A stretch of 64,000 nucleotides of DNA from positions 124,001 to 188,000 of the forward strand of contig NZ_JBHSJF010000001.1 in assembly GCF_042652085.1 (NCBI RefSeq), read 5' to 3'. This document shows, piece by piece, positions 8,514 to 16,061 of this stretch. The position numbers were made by a program, and so were the translations under genes. This DNA comes from Flaviflagellibacter deserti. GTDB taxonomy: Bacteria > Pseudomonadota > Alphaproteobacteria > Rhizobiales > Methylopilaceae. Under the pieces are notes generated by a model. It did no database searches, was not told where the DNA came from, and worked only from the letters and a program-made list of their open reading frames with translations. Each line of letters starts with the position of its first letter. Position 1 is the stretch's first letter.

Positions 8514-9209
8514 CTAGGGAAGGCCCGTCACGGTGTCGCCCTTGGGACGCGCAGCGAGCGGCTGCCGTCCGGTGAGGGCGTACTGGATGTTCTCGGCGAG
8601 ATTGGTCGCATGGTCGCCGATGCGCTCGAGGTTCTTGGCGCAGAACAGCAGGTTGGTGCACTGACCGATGCTGCGGGCGTCCTCCATCATGTAAGTGAGG
8701 AGTTCGCGGAAGAGAGCGTTGTAGAGCTCGTCGATCTTGACGTCGCCGAGCCGGACCGCCTCGGCCGCTTCGGCGTCGAGACGATCGAATGCGATGAGCA
8801 CCCGGGATAGCTGCTTCTGCACCGCCGCCGCCAGCCGCTTGAGGCTCGACGAGATCGCCATCTGCGAAAGCGCGTTGTTCTCGCTGGTGACCCGCGCGGC
8901 GATGCTCTTTGCGAGATCGCCAACACGCTCGAGATCGCTCGCCATGCGCATGCAGGCGATCACATGCCTCAGATCGCTCGCGACCGGCTGGCGCCGGGCG
9001 ATGATCAGGATCGCGAGATCCTCGATCTCGATCTGCATCTGATCGATCGACAGATCCTGATGGACGGCGCGCTGCCCGAGGGAAACGTCGCCGGTGCGAA
9101 GCGCGGTTATGGCATTCTCGAACAGATGCCGGGCGAGATCGCCCATCTCCTGGATGCGGCTCGTCAATCCCAACAATTCGTCGTCGAATGCCCGGCTGGT
9201 GTGATCCAA
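8514..9209 (-). CDS. phoU: Phosphate transport system regulatory protein PhoU
   Basis: PhoU couples the PstSCAB phosphate transporter to the PhoR sensor kinase and to phosphate homeostasis. The protein shows two three-helix PhoU repeats with metal-contact motifs: DLERVGDLAKSIA in the first and NLERIGDHATNLAENIQY in the second. I place the start at the TTG at 9209: GGGGAG sits six bases upstream, the protein begins LDHTSRAFDDEL like other PhoU proteins, and 231 residues fits the family. The frame stays open to 9434, but that extension is unlike PhoU. No pst or pho genes adjoin it, so it is an orphan here. Confidence 0.9.
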   Translation of the reverse strand: MDHTSRAFDDELLGLTSRIQEMGDLARHLFENAITALRTGDVSLGQRAVHQDLSIDQMQIEIEDLAILIIARRQPVASDLRHVIACMRMASDLERVGDLAKSIAARVTSENNALSQMAISSSLKRLAAAVQKQLSRVLIAFDRLDAEAAEAVRLGDVKIDELYNALFRELLTYMMEDARSIGQCTNLLFCAKNLERIGDHATNLAENIQYALTGRQPLAARPKGDTVTGLP

Positions 9210-9481
9210 TCGATGCTCCCCGGTCGTTCGCGAGCAGTTCCGCAGTCGCCCGCTCCATATCAAGGGAAAAGATGACAGATATGTAACGCTAGGCGGAACA
9301 CGCGTTCCTGCTCCGGCCGCATTGTCTCCCGTATCGGGCCGCCTACCCACTAGACCTCCGTATGAACTGACCCAATCGAAAGCGTGGGTTGGCAAGCCGA
9401 GCGTACGATTCCCACGGATGTCGCCGGCCGGCAATCTGGTGTCCGCCGGGGCCGACGGGCTGTCATCAGAGGGAAAGTCTC

Positions 9482-9646
9482 ATGTTCAGGGAAACACTGC
9501 GGAGCCGCTGGAATCGACTATTCGGCACCTTGAGGCCGGGTCGCGGAGAATCCGTCGCAGAGGCCGAACAGGTCGAGGCGTCGCTGGACGCTGTTTTCGC
9601 AGCCATCCAGGCCGCGGCCGCCAAGCGTCCCGATCGCCAAGGCTGA
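9482..9646 (+). CDS. Small basic/alanine-rich protein, unknown function
   Basis: A 54-residue ORF starting MFRETLRSRWNRLFG, with a GAGGGAA ribosome site eight bases before the ATG. The first 20 residues are Arg-rich and amphipathic; the rest is Ala/Glu-rich with the run DAVFAAIQAAAAKRP. There are no cysteines or membrane segment. It ends 26 bases before the alpha/beta hydrolase start on the same strand, so the two could share a transcript. I do not recognise a family. The good ribosome site and codon choice favour a real gene, but chance cannot be excluded. Confidence 0.4.
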   Translation: MFRETLRSRWNRLFGTLRPGRGESVAEAEQVEASLDAVFAAIQAAAAKRPDRQG

Positions 9647-9672
9647 TATCCCCAATCCGCAGGAGACCGAAC

Positions 9673-10440
9673 ATGATAAACAGACGCACGTTCTCGCTTG
9701 GTATCGCCGCGGCCGCCGCGACGTCGTTGATCGCGAATTCGGTTCGCGCTCAGTCAAAGTCCCCGATAACAAATGTCGTCCTGGTACACGGCGCCTATGC
9801 CGACGGCTCCTGCTGGCTTGACGTGATTCAGCGCCTCCAGGCCGCAGGCCTCAACGCTTCGGCAGTCCAGAACCCGTTGACCTCGTTGGCGGACGATGTC
9901 GAGGCAACGCGCCGGATCCTGGATCTTCAGGACGGTCCGACCATTCTCGTGGCGCACTCATGGGGCGGCATGGTCATCAGCGAGGCCGGTGTTCATCTGA
10001 AGGTCGCCGGGTTGGTCTACATCGCCGCAAGGGCGCCCGACGCCGGAGAAGATTATACCGCGCTGGCCGCCAAATACCCGACCCCGCCAGCGAGCGCGGG
10101 TCTCGTCAAGGCCGGAGGTTTTGCCGAACTCAGCGAGGAAGCGTTCCTGCGGGATTTCGGTGGTGACCTGGAGCCTGCGAGAGCCAAGGCCCTGTTCGCC
10201 GTCCAGGGTCGGATTTCGGAAACACTCTTTGCCGGCCGGACGACCGAAGCGGCATGGCGATCGAAGCCCACTTGGTACGCGGTCTCCACGCAGGACCGAA
10301 CCATTTCGCCTGAGCTCGAACGCTTCATGGCGGCGCGGATGAAAGCGCGGACGATCGAGATCGCGGCGAGCCACCTTTCACTGATTTCACATCCGGACGA
10401 AGTCGCCAATCTGATTATCGAGGCGACCGCGTCCGCGTGA
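9673..10440 (+). CDS. Tat-exported alpha/beta hydrolase
   Basis: The start at 9673 is set by AGGAGA upstream and by a Tat-like signal peptide: NRRTFSLGIAAAAATSLIAN, with cleavage probably after VRAQ. The mature protein is an alpha/beta hydrolase of the salicylate-esterase/MES type: oxyanion segment VLVHGAYADGSCW, nucleophile elbow VAHSWGGMVI (Ser in SWG), and a C-terminal ASHLSLISHPDEV carrying the catalytic His. The acid residue is probably the Asp in VSTQDRTIS. The substrate is unknown. The same frame is open upstream to 9322, but that part has no signal or hydrolase features. Total 255 residues. Confidence 0.87.
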   Translation: MINRRTFSLGIAAAAATSLIANSVRAQSKSPITNVVLVHGAYADGSCWLDVIQRLQAAGLNASAVQNPLTSLADDVEATRRILDLQDGPTILVAHSWGGMVISEAGVHLKVAGLVYIAARAPDAGEDYTALAAKYPTPPASAGLVKAGGFAELSEEAFLRDFGGDLEPARAKALFAVQGRISETLFAGRTTEAAWRSKPTWYAVSTQDRTISPELERFMAARMKARTIEIAASHLSLISHPDEVANLIIEATASA

Positions 10441-10464
10441 TCGCGGCGTTAGGCTCGGTCCGCT

Positions 10465-10938
10465 TTACGGCTGATCGCCTGTCGGAGTGATGTCCTGCTT
10501 GGTTCCCCAGATCCGAACCGGCCGGTCGATTTCATACTCTACCGTGGCCGTTATGCGCATGAGCCGCGGCTTTCCGAGCGCAGTCATAATCTCGGCATCG
10601 AGCGTGAAACCGGTGCCGTCCTGGATCGCTCGTGTACGGACTTCTTCCAGGATCTCGCGGGAGTCCTTCGTGTAGAACCCCAAGGCCTCTTCCCGGGTCA
10701 CCCGAAATCCACGCGGAAGCTCGAAAAGGTCGTAGACGGCGCTGGTCCACGTCAGAGTTTCAAAGGGCAGTTGGCACTGCCAGATACCGACCCTGGCGGT
10801 GCCGGCTGGCGGCGTTCCGGCCGAACCAAGCAATCGGCCCTTTTCCAGCTTCAGTTGGTCGGCAACCGCTGCCACCGATCCGAGCGAGGGCCCAGATATT
10901 GCAAACGACCTGCCGAATCGTCGATCAAAGTCTTGCAT
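10465..10938 (-). CDS. Stand-alone PAS domain protein
   Basis: A 157-residue protein with one PAS fold of the PAS_3 type in its second half: GIWQCQLPFETLTWTSAVYDLFELP, then the helix-rich middle and the closing strand RIWGTKQDIT. No kinase, GGDEF or HTH output domain is attached, so it may act as a sensor partner in trans or be the remainder of a larger signalling protein. The first 45 residues are low in recognisable features. It lies 84 bases downstream of the merR gene on the same strand. Confidence 0.7.
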   Translation of the reverse strand: MQDFDRRFGRSFAISGPSLGSVAAVADQLKLEKGRLLGSAGTPPAGTARVGIWQCQLPFETLTWTSAVYDLFELPRGFRVTREEALGFYTKDSREILEEVRTRAIQDGTGFTLDAEIMTALGKPRLMRITATVEYEIDRPVRIWGTKQDITPTGDQP

Positions 10939-11022
10939 TCGCAGACTATGACCGATGCTGAGTTTAAAATCCGTCTTAGTTTATGCCAAGCGAGCCTAAA
11001 ACGCTCGAACTCCTCGCGCCAA

Positions 11023-11430
11023 CTACCTGTCTGTTGGCGAAAGCGATTCAATAATCCGACATTCGGCGACGGTTCCGCAGCCGCACTGGTCGATGATGTT
11101 ATCGAGCTCCAACTTCAGAGCTTTCAGATCCTCGATCTTGCGTTCGATATCCGACCGATGGGCATGCGCGATGGCATCGACGGCTGCGCAAGATCGGTCT
11201 CGTTCGTCCGATAGCGACATCAGTTCCCGGACCTGATCGAGCGAGAAACCAAGGTCGCGCGCTTTGCGTATGAAACTCAGCCGTCGCAGGTGAGAAATGT
11301 CATATGCGCGGTAGTTGCTGTCGGTCCGGGCTGGGGCCGGGAGAAGGCCGCTTCTCTCATAAAACCTGATCGTCTCGACCTTGGTGCCGGTTTGCCGCGC
11401 CAGATACCCGATCGTCAGAACATCGCTCAA
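11023..11430 (-). CDS. MerR-family heavy-metal regulator (CadR/PbrR type)
   Basis: MerR regulators distort a long-spacer promoter to switch on metal export. From a TTG start at 11430 the protein begins SDVLTIGYLARQTG, the family N-terminus, with the HTH and RFYERSGLL wing signature at residues 21-30 and a long coiled coil. Metal-binding cysteines sit at C81, C116, C118 and C124 (QCGCGTVAEC), the arrangement of CadR/PbrR regulators for Cd, Pb or Zn. It has 135 residues. The frame is open further upstream but runs across the operator, so the later start is preferred. It is divergent from the metal ATPase gene. Confidence 0.9.
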   Translation of the reverse strand: MSDVLTIGYLARQTGTKVETIRFYERSGLLPAPARTDSNYRAYDISHLRRLSFIRKARDLGFSLDQVRELMSLSDERDRSCAAVDAIAHAHRSDIERKIEDLKALKLELDNIIDQCGCGTVAECRIIESLSPTDR

Positions 11431-11434
11431 AGCA

Positions 11435-11465
11435 TTGACCCTGTAGTGACTACAGGCCCTATCTA
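11435..11465 (+). promoter_or_regulatory. MerR-type metal-responsive promoter and operator
   Basis: A -35 box TTGACC (11435-11440) and a -10 box TATCTA (11460-11465) are separated by 19 bases, the long spacer typical of MerR-controlled promoters. Within the spacer is a perfect 17-base dyad, CCTGTAGT-G-ACTACAGG, at 11440-11456. It matches the form of known CadR/ZntR operators. It drives the P-type ATPase gene starting at 11498; the regulator gene starts on the other side. Confidence 0.88.
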
Positions 11466-11497
11466 TTGCGCTATATCGGGAATGTCGAGGAACCCCA

Positions 11498-13654
11498 ATG
11501 GCGGCTCTCAGCCCCTTGAAACTGCGCGTCGAGGGCATGGATTGCGGAGCGTGCGCGCTCAAAATCGAAAATGCGATGAAGCGGCTCCCCGGGGTCAGCG
11601 ACATCAATGTGAGCTACGGCCAGGAAAGTGTGGCTCTCACGTTTGATGAAGACCGCACGTCCGCGCTTACCATTAAAGAGAAGATCAGAGCCCTCGGCTT
11701 CACGCCTATCAGTGAACGGAAAGATCTGGTGGCGCCCCGAAGCGCACCCGTGCTGAGCGCACGGGAACCCTGGTGGCGGGGCAAGAAAGGGCGGCTCGTA
11801 ATCTTCGCGGCGGCGATGTTTGGCGCCGCGTTCGCTGCCGCGCAGATTGAGCCGCAATGGAGCCAATGGGCCTACTCCGCAGCGGCGGTAATCAGCATCG
11901 TTCCATTTGCCAGACGCGCCTTTGCAGGTGCGATTTCTGGAACGCCTTTCAGCATTGAAACTCTCATGTCCATCGCGGCCTTCGGCGCTGTCCTGATCGG
12001 CGCGGCTGAAGAGGCTGCCGTAGTCATTTTGCTATTTGCCGTCGGCGAACTGCTCGAGACGATCGCCGCCGGACGGGCTCGCGCAGGCATCGAGGCGCTC
12101 ATCGACCTCGTTCCCCGTGTCGCATTCCGCGAGCGAGATGGCGTCGTCGAGCGCATTTCGGTCGATGATCTCGCACTCGGCGATATCGTAATCGTGCGGC
12201 CCGGGGATCGAGTTCCCTCCGACGGAAAAATCCTGGAGGGCTTTTCCGAGCTCGACGAAGCGCCTGTCACGGGCGAGTCGGTGCCGATTGCCAAGCAGGC
12301 AGGTGACAAGGTCTTCGCAGGCAGCATCAACACGAATGGGGAGCTTCGCGTCGAAATCAGCCACGTGGCGGCCGACAATACGATTGCTCGCATCATTCAC
12401 CTCGTGGAGGAAGCGCAGGGATCGAAGGCGCCCATGGCGCGGCTGATCGACAGATTCAGTGCTTGGTACACTCCGGCCGCAATGGCCGCCGCGGCTCTGG
12501 TCATCGTTGTGCCGCCGCTTGTGTTCGACGCCGACTGGATGACGTGGGTTTATCGTGGGCTGGCAACCCTGCTGATTTCGTGTCCTTGCGCTCTGGTGAT
12601 CTCGACGCCTGCCGCTATTGCGTCCGGTCTGGCGGCAGGCGCGCGGAAGGGTCTCCTCATAAGGGGCGGTGCCGCTCTCGAGATGCTCGGCAAGGTCAGA
12701 ACCGTCGCCTTTGATAAGACCGGCACGCTGACTCTAGGCCGCCCTCAAGTGACCGATATCGTGCCGATTGTCGGCAATGAGGGTGACGTGCTGGCGCGCG
12801 CCGCGGCTGTCGAGCGCAACACGAGTCACCCTTTGGGCATCGCAATTGTAGAGGCGGCAACCGCGAGAGCGCTCGATATACCCGCGAGTTTCGGTGGCGC
12901 CATTGCAGTGCCGGGAAAGGCAGTCACGACCCGGCTCAAGGACGGTTTCGCCTCGGTCGGGTCGCCGCGATACGCGGCCGAGCAGACGGCGCCGGACGAG
13001 AGCGTCTCGCGGAAGATTGTCGCCCTCGAGGAGGAGGGAAAAACAGTCGTCGTGCTGCTTTCGGGAAAGCGGGTCGAGGGATTGCTCGCTCTGCGTGACG
13101 AGCCTCGGGAGGATGCTGCCGTCGGCATTGCCCGGCTCAACGCTGCTGGAATCTCCACCGTCATGCTCACCGGAGACAACCGGCGCACTGCCGACGCAAC
13201 CGCTGGCAAGCTCGGGCTGGTCGCCCGGGCGGAGCTGCTGCCGGAAGCCAAGCTTCTTGAAATCGCCGATATGAAGAAGCTCGGACCGATCGCGATGATC
13301 GGCGACGGCATCAACGACGCCCCCGCTCTTGCCGCTGCTTCTGTCGGCGTCGCCATGGGAGGCGGCGCGGACGTGGCGCTGGAGACCGCCGATGCGGCCC
13401 TATTGCGAAACCGCGTTACCGGTGTTGCCGATTTGATTGAGTTGTCGCAGGCGACCCTCGGCAACATTTGGCAAAACATCGGGCTCGCGTTGGGGCTGAA
13501 GGCCGTTTTCCTCGGCACGACGCTGTTCGGCGTGACGACCCTATGGATGGCGATCCTGGCCGATACCGGCGCGACCGTCCTCGTCACTGCGAACGCATTG
13601 CGCCTTCTGCGCCTCGGTCTTTCCGTCCGCCACTCAACCGAGCGGAATCAATGA
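11498..13654 (+). CDS. cadA: Heavy-metal P1B-type ATPase (Cd2+/Zn2+/Pb2+ exporter)
   Basis: This 718-residue inner-membrane pump uses ATP to expel soft divalent metals. An N-terminal HMA domain carries GMDCGAC (C16, C19). The membrane metal site is the CPC motif at 362-364 (SCPCALVISTPAA), the mark of the ZntA/CadA group. The phosphorylation site is DKTGTLT at D406, the TGES actuator loop is present (VTGESVPIA), the SHPLG motif lies in the nucleotide domain, and the hinge is GDGINDAPAL near 602. It is controlled by the divergent MerR regulator. The exact metal preference cannot be read from the sequence. Confidence 0.95.
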   Translation: MAALSPLKLRVEGMDCGACALKIENAMKRLPGVSDINVSYGQESVALTFDEDRTSALTIKEKIRALGFTPISERKDLVAPRSAPVLSAREPWWRGKKGRLVIFAAAMFGAAFAAAQIEPQWSQWAYSAAAVISIVPFARRAFAGAISGTPFSIETLMSIAAFGAVLIGAAEEAAVVILLFAVGELLETIAAGRARAGIEALIDLVPRVAFRERDGVVERISVDDLALGDIVIVRPGDRVPSDGKILEGFSELDEAPVTGESVPIAKQAGDKVFAGSINTNGELRVEISHVAADNTIARIIHLVEEAQGSKAPMARLIDRFSAWYTPAAMAAAALVIVVPPLVFDADWMTWVYRGLATLLISCPCALVISTPAAIASGLAAGARKGLLIRGGAALEMLGKVRTVAFDKTGTLTLGRPQVTDIVPIVGNEGDVLARAAAVERNTSHPLGIAIVEAATARALDIPASFGGAIAVPGKAVTTRLKDGFASVGSPRYAAEQTAPDESVSRKIVALEEEGKTVVVLLSGKRVEGLLALRDEPREDAAVGIARLNAAGISTVMLTGDNRRTADATAGKLGLVARAELLPEAKLLEIADMKKLGPIAMIGDGINDAPALAAASVGVAMGGGADVALETADAALLRNRVTGVADLIELSQATLGNIWQNIGLALGLKAVFLGTTLFGVTTLWMAILADTGATVLVTANALRLLRLGLSVRHSTERNQ

Positions 13655-13997
13655 CCCGCGTTTCTCGTCCAAGCATCATCATGGGGCTCTGATTGCCTGC
13701 TTAGGTCGGCCAGCGCCCACGATTGCCCTAAGCGACCAAGCGAACGATGATCTGTGTCGCTGCCTATGGCTCGATGTAAGGAACATCGCAAGACCACGGT
13801 TTATTGTCTTCGCAGACGGGTCACGGACGACTTGCCCCACCGCGGGCAAAGGCGAGAAAAGAGGAGCCTCGCCGCTCAGGCGAGACTCTGTCGAGCCCAC
13901 GGCCGACGTAGACTTCCTGCAGCTCAGATCAGCTCAGCTCAGAACTGGTTTGTGAGGCGCGGGGACATAGCCCCCAACGCCTACATATGCGGCTTCG
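13655..13997. other. Intergenic stretch without recognised gene
   Basis: About 340 bases between the metal ATPase and the convergent repeat-rich protein gene. ORFs here are short and lack ribosome sites or recognisable protein features. A small direct repetition of AGCTCAG units lies near 13920-13942. No clear terminator or RNA gene is seen. Confidence 0.4.
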
Positions 13998-14546
13998 TCA
14001 GCGCCAGCGACCAGGCGCGAACACCCAGTCTCCTCCTCTCATCGACCAGCTCGGTCCGATGAACCGCCGGCCGGGGCGCGCACGCAGCCAGTAGCCGGGC
14101 ACCCAGACAAAATCCCAGGCGCTGTCGCTCCAGGTCCAGTAGCCGGGCACCCAGATGAAGCCGGACCGGGCGGGAGGACGCCGTTCACGCCGAAGCGGCG
14201 GTGGACGCCGGTTCGGACGGCCGGGGCGGTTGCCAGGCCTGCCCGGTCGATTGCCAGGTCTGTTGCCGGGACGATTTCCGGGCCTGTTGCCTCCGGGCCT
14301 GTTGCCTCCGGGTCTGTTACCTTCGCCGGGGCGATTGCCCGAGCCGGGCCTGTTGCCCGGGCCGGGTCGGTTTCCGGAACCCGAGCCGCGACGACCTCCG
14401 GATCCCGGCCTGCCGCCTCCGGGCGGCCGTGGCCTGTCGATCCCCGGAGCGGGCTGCGCCTGGGCCTTGATGTCTGCCAGGCCGGACAATGGCAACATCG
14501 CCAGCGCCGCCAGCAGCGTTTCCAGGAATGAGCGTCTCGAAAGCAT
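13998..14546 (-). CDS. Exported repeat protein with GNRPG repeats and WxPGxW motifs
   Basis: A 182-residue protein with a Tat-like signal (SRRSFLETLLAALAMLPLSG). The middle third (about residues 40-110) is low-complexity Gly-Asn-Arg-Pro, with many GNRPG units in tandem. The C-terminal third has the motif FIWVPGYW twice and a related FAPGRW at the end, as in the WxxGxW repeat family of small envelope proteins. The function of that family is unknown; the Arg/Pro-rich part suggests contact with acidic polymers or the cell wall. A shorter relative sits at 22471-22767. Confidence 0.75.
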   Translation of the reverse strand: MLSRRSFLETLLAALAMLPLSGLADIKAQAQPAPGIDRPRPPGGGRPGSGGRRGSGSGNRPGPGNRPGSGNRPGEGNRPGGNRPGGNRPGNRPGNRPGNRPGRPGNRPGRPNRRPPPLRRERRPPARSGFIWVPGYWTWSDSAWDFVWVPGYWLRARPGRRFIGPSWSMRGGDWVFAPGRWR

Positions 14547-14754
14547 TGGTCACCTCCAACTCGCTGGACACGGCCCGCAGTACTCCATCCCAGCGCCGCA
14601 GATTCCGTGCGGTTAAAGTCGGCGACGAATGCAACCGCGCAGCAGCCGACGACGCCGAGAGCGAGGCAGTTCGCCGGAACGCCGGCGGCCGCGCTCACCT
14701 TGTCTGTGAATCGATGGGCGCCAGCCGCGAGGATTTCCGCGGCCGGCGGGCACG

Positions 14755-16044
14755 TCAGTAGTCGACCGGGTCGCGGATGAGCGGGCAGGTCATGCAGTGC
14801 CCGCCACCGCGACCGCGGCCGAGCTCGGCGCCGACGATCGAGATCACCTCCACGCCTTGCCGACGGAGCATCGTGTTCGAATAGGTGTTGCGGTCGTAGG
14901 CAACGACGACGCCGGGTGCCAGCGCGACGTAGTTGTTGCCGCTGTCCCATTGCTGGCGCTCGGTGGCGTAGGAGTCGCCGCCCGTCTCGACGACGCGCAG
15001 CTTCTTAAGGTTCAGCGCCTCGGCGACGACATCGATGAACGGCTTCGTCTCGACCGTGACGTCTACGCCGACCGGTCCGTCAGAAGGCCGCAGCGAGATC
15101 GCGTGCATCTTGTAGACGATCTCGGGATAGAGCGAGACGAGGTCTCGGTCACAGAAGGTGAACACGGTGTCGAGATGCATCGCGGCACGGAGCTTCGGCA
15201 TCGCCGCGATGATGACGTGCGAGGCGCCGCCCTTTTCAAACAGCTTCGCTGCGAGCTGGGTGATCGCCTGGCGAGATGTGCGTTCGCTCATGCCGATGAT
15301 GACAACCCCATTGCCGGGGACGAGGACGTCACCGCCTTCGAGTGTCGCCGAACCGAAATTCTGTTCAGGATCGCCCCACCACACATTCACCCTGCCAGCG
15401 AAATCGGGGTGGAATTTGTAGATCGACGTCGTCAGCAGCGTCTCTTCGCGCCGCACCGGCCAGTACAGCGGATTGAGCGTGACGCCGCCGTAGATCCAGC
15501 ATGTGGTGTCGCGCGTGTAGAGCGTATTGGGCAATGGCGGGAGGAGATATTCCTTCGCCCCCGTCGCCTCCCGAACCATCGCAAAGTATTTGGAGCCGTA
15601 CTTGTCCGGAACGTCGGTTGCCGAAAGGCCGCCGATCATGAATTCGGCAAGCTGGCGCGGTTCCAGACTATCAAGAAATCCGCGAACTTCGTCGACGAGG
15701 CCGAGGCCGACCTCGTTGGGCACGATCTGGCGGTCGAGCAGCCATTTCTTCGCATCGGGGATCGCGAGCGTTTCGGCAAGCGCGTTGTGCATTTCGACCA
15801 CTTCCACTCCTCGTTCGCGCATCTTGCTCATGAAGTCGAAGTGGTCGCGCTTGGCGTTTTGCACCCACAGCACGTCGTCAAACAGAAGGGAGTCGCAATT
15901 GCTGGGGGTCAGGCGCGTATGTGCGAGGCCGGGTGCGCAAACCAGGACTTTGCGCAAGGTTCCGACCTCGGAGTGGACCCCGTAGGCGGTCTTAGACGCC
16001 GGCGTCTCTTGGGCTGGCTTATCGAGGATGGCTGACTTCGGCAT
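14755..16044 (-). CDS. arcA: Arginine deiminase
   Basis: Arginine deiminase converts L-arginine to citrulline and ammonia. The start ATG at 16044 gives MPKSAILDKPAQE, then the family opening YGVHSEVGTLRKVLV. Guanidino-modifying enzyme motifs follow: LEGGDVLVPGNGVVIIGMSERTS, the HLDTVFTFCDRD segment with the catalytic His/Asp region, GNNYVALAPGVVVAYDRN and the terminal GGGHCMTCPLIRDP, whose first cysteine (C417 of 429) is the nucleophile. arcD lies 17 bases upstream, so the two form an operon. The frame is open far upstream inside arcD, but that part is only the shadow of arcD. Confidence 0.95.
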   Translation of the reverse strand: MPKSAILDKPAQETPASKTAYGVHSEVGTLRKVLVCAPGLAHTRLTPSNCDSLLFDDVLWVQNAKRDHFDFMSKMRERGVEVVEMHNALAETLAIPDAKKWLLDRQIVPNEVGLGLVDEVRGFLDSLEPRQLAEFMIGGLSATDVPDKYGSKYFAMVREATGAKEYLLPPLPNTLYTRDTTCWIYGGVTLNPLYWPVRREETLLTTSIYKFHPDFAGRVNVWWGDPEQNFGSATLEGGDVLVPGNGVVIIGMSERTSRQAITQLAAKLFEKGGASHVIIAAMPKLRAAMHLDTVFTFCDRDLVSLYPEIVYKMHAISLRPSDGPVGVDVTVETKPFIDVVAEALNLKKLRVVETGGDSYATERQQWDSGNNYVALAPGVVVAYDRNTYSNTMLRRQGVEVISIVGAELGRGRGGGHCMTCPLIRDPVDY

Positions 16045-16061
16045 GGTGCATCTCCGTTCTG

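Noticed and set aside
9322..9672. Upstream extension of the alpha/beta hydrolase frame
   Set aside because: It lacks any domain, and the Tat signal and ribosome site show that the real start is at 9673.
14210..14420. Regular short repeats that could be taken for a CRISPR or satellite array
   Set aside because: The repeats are coding (GNRPG units), in frame, and have no spacers or cas genes.
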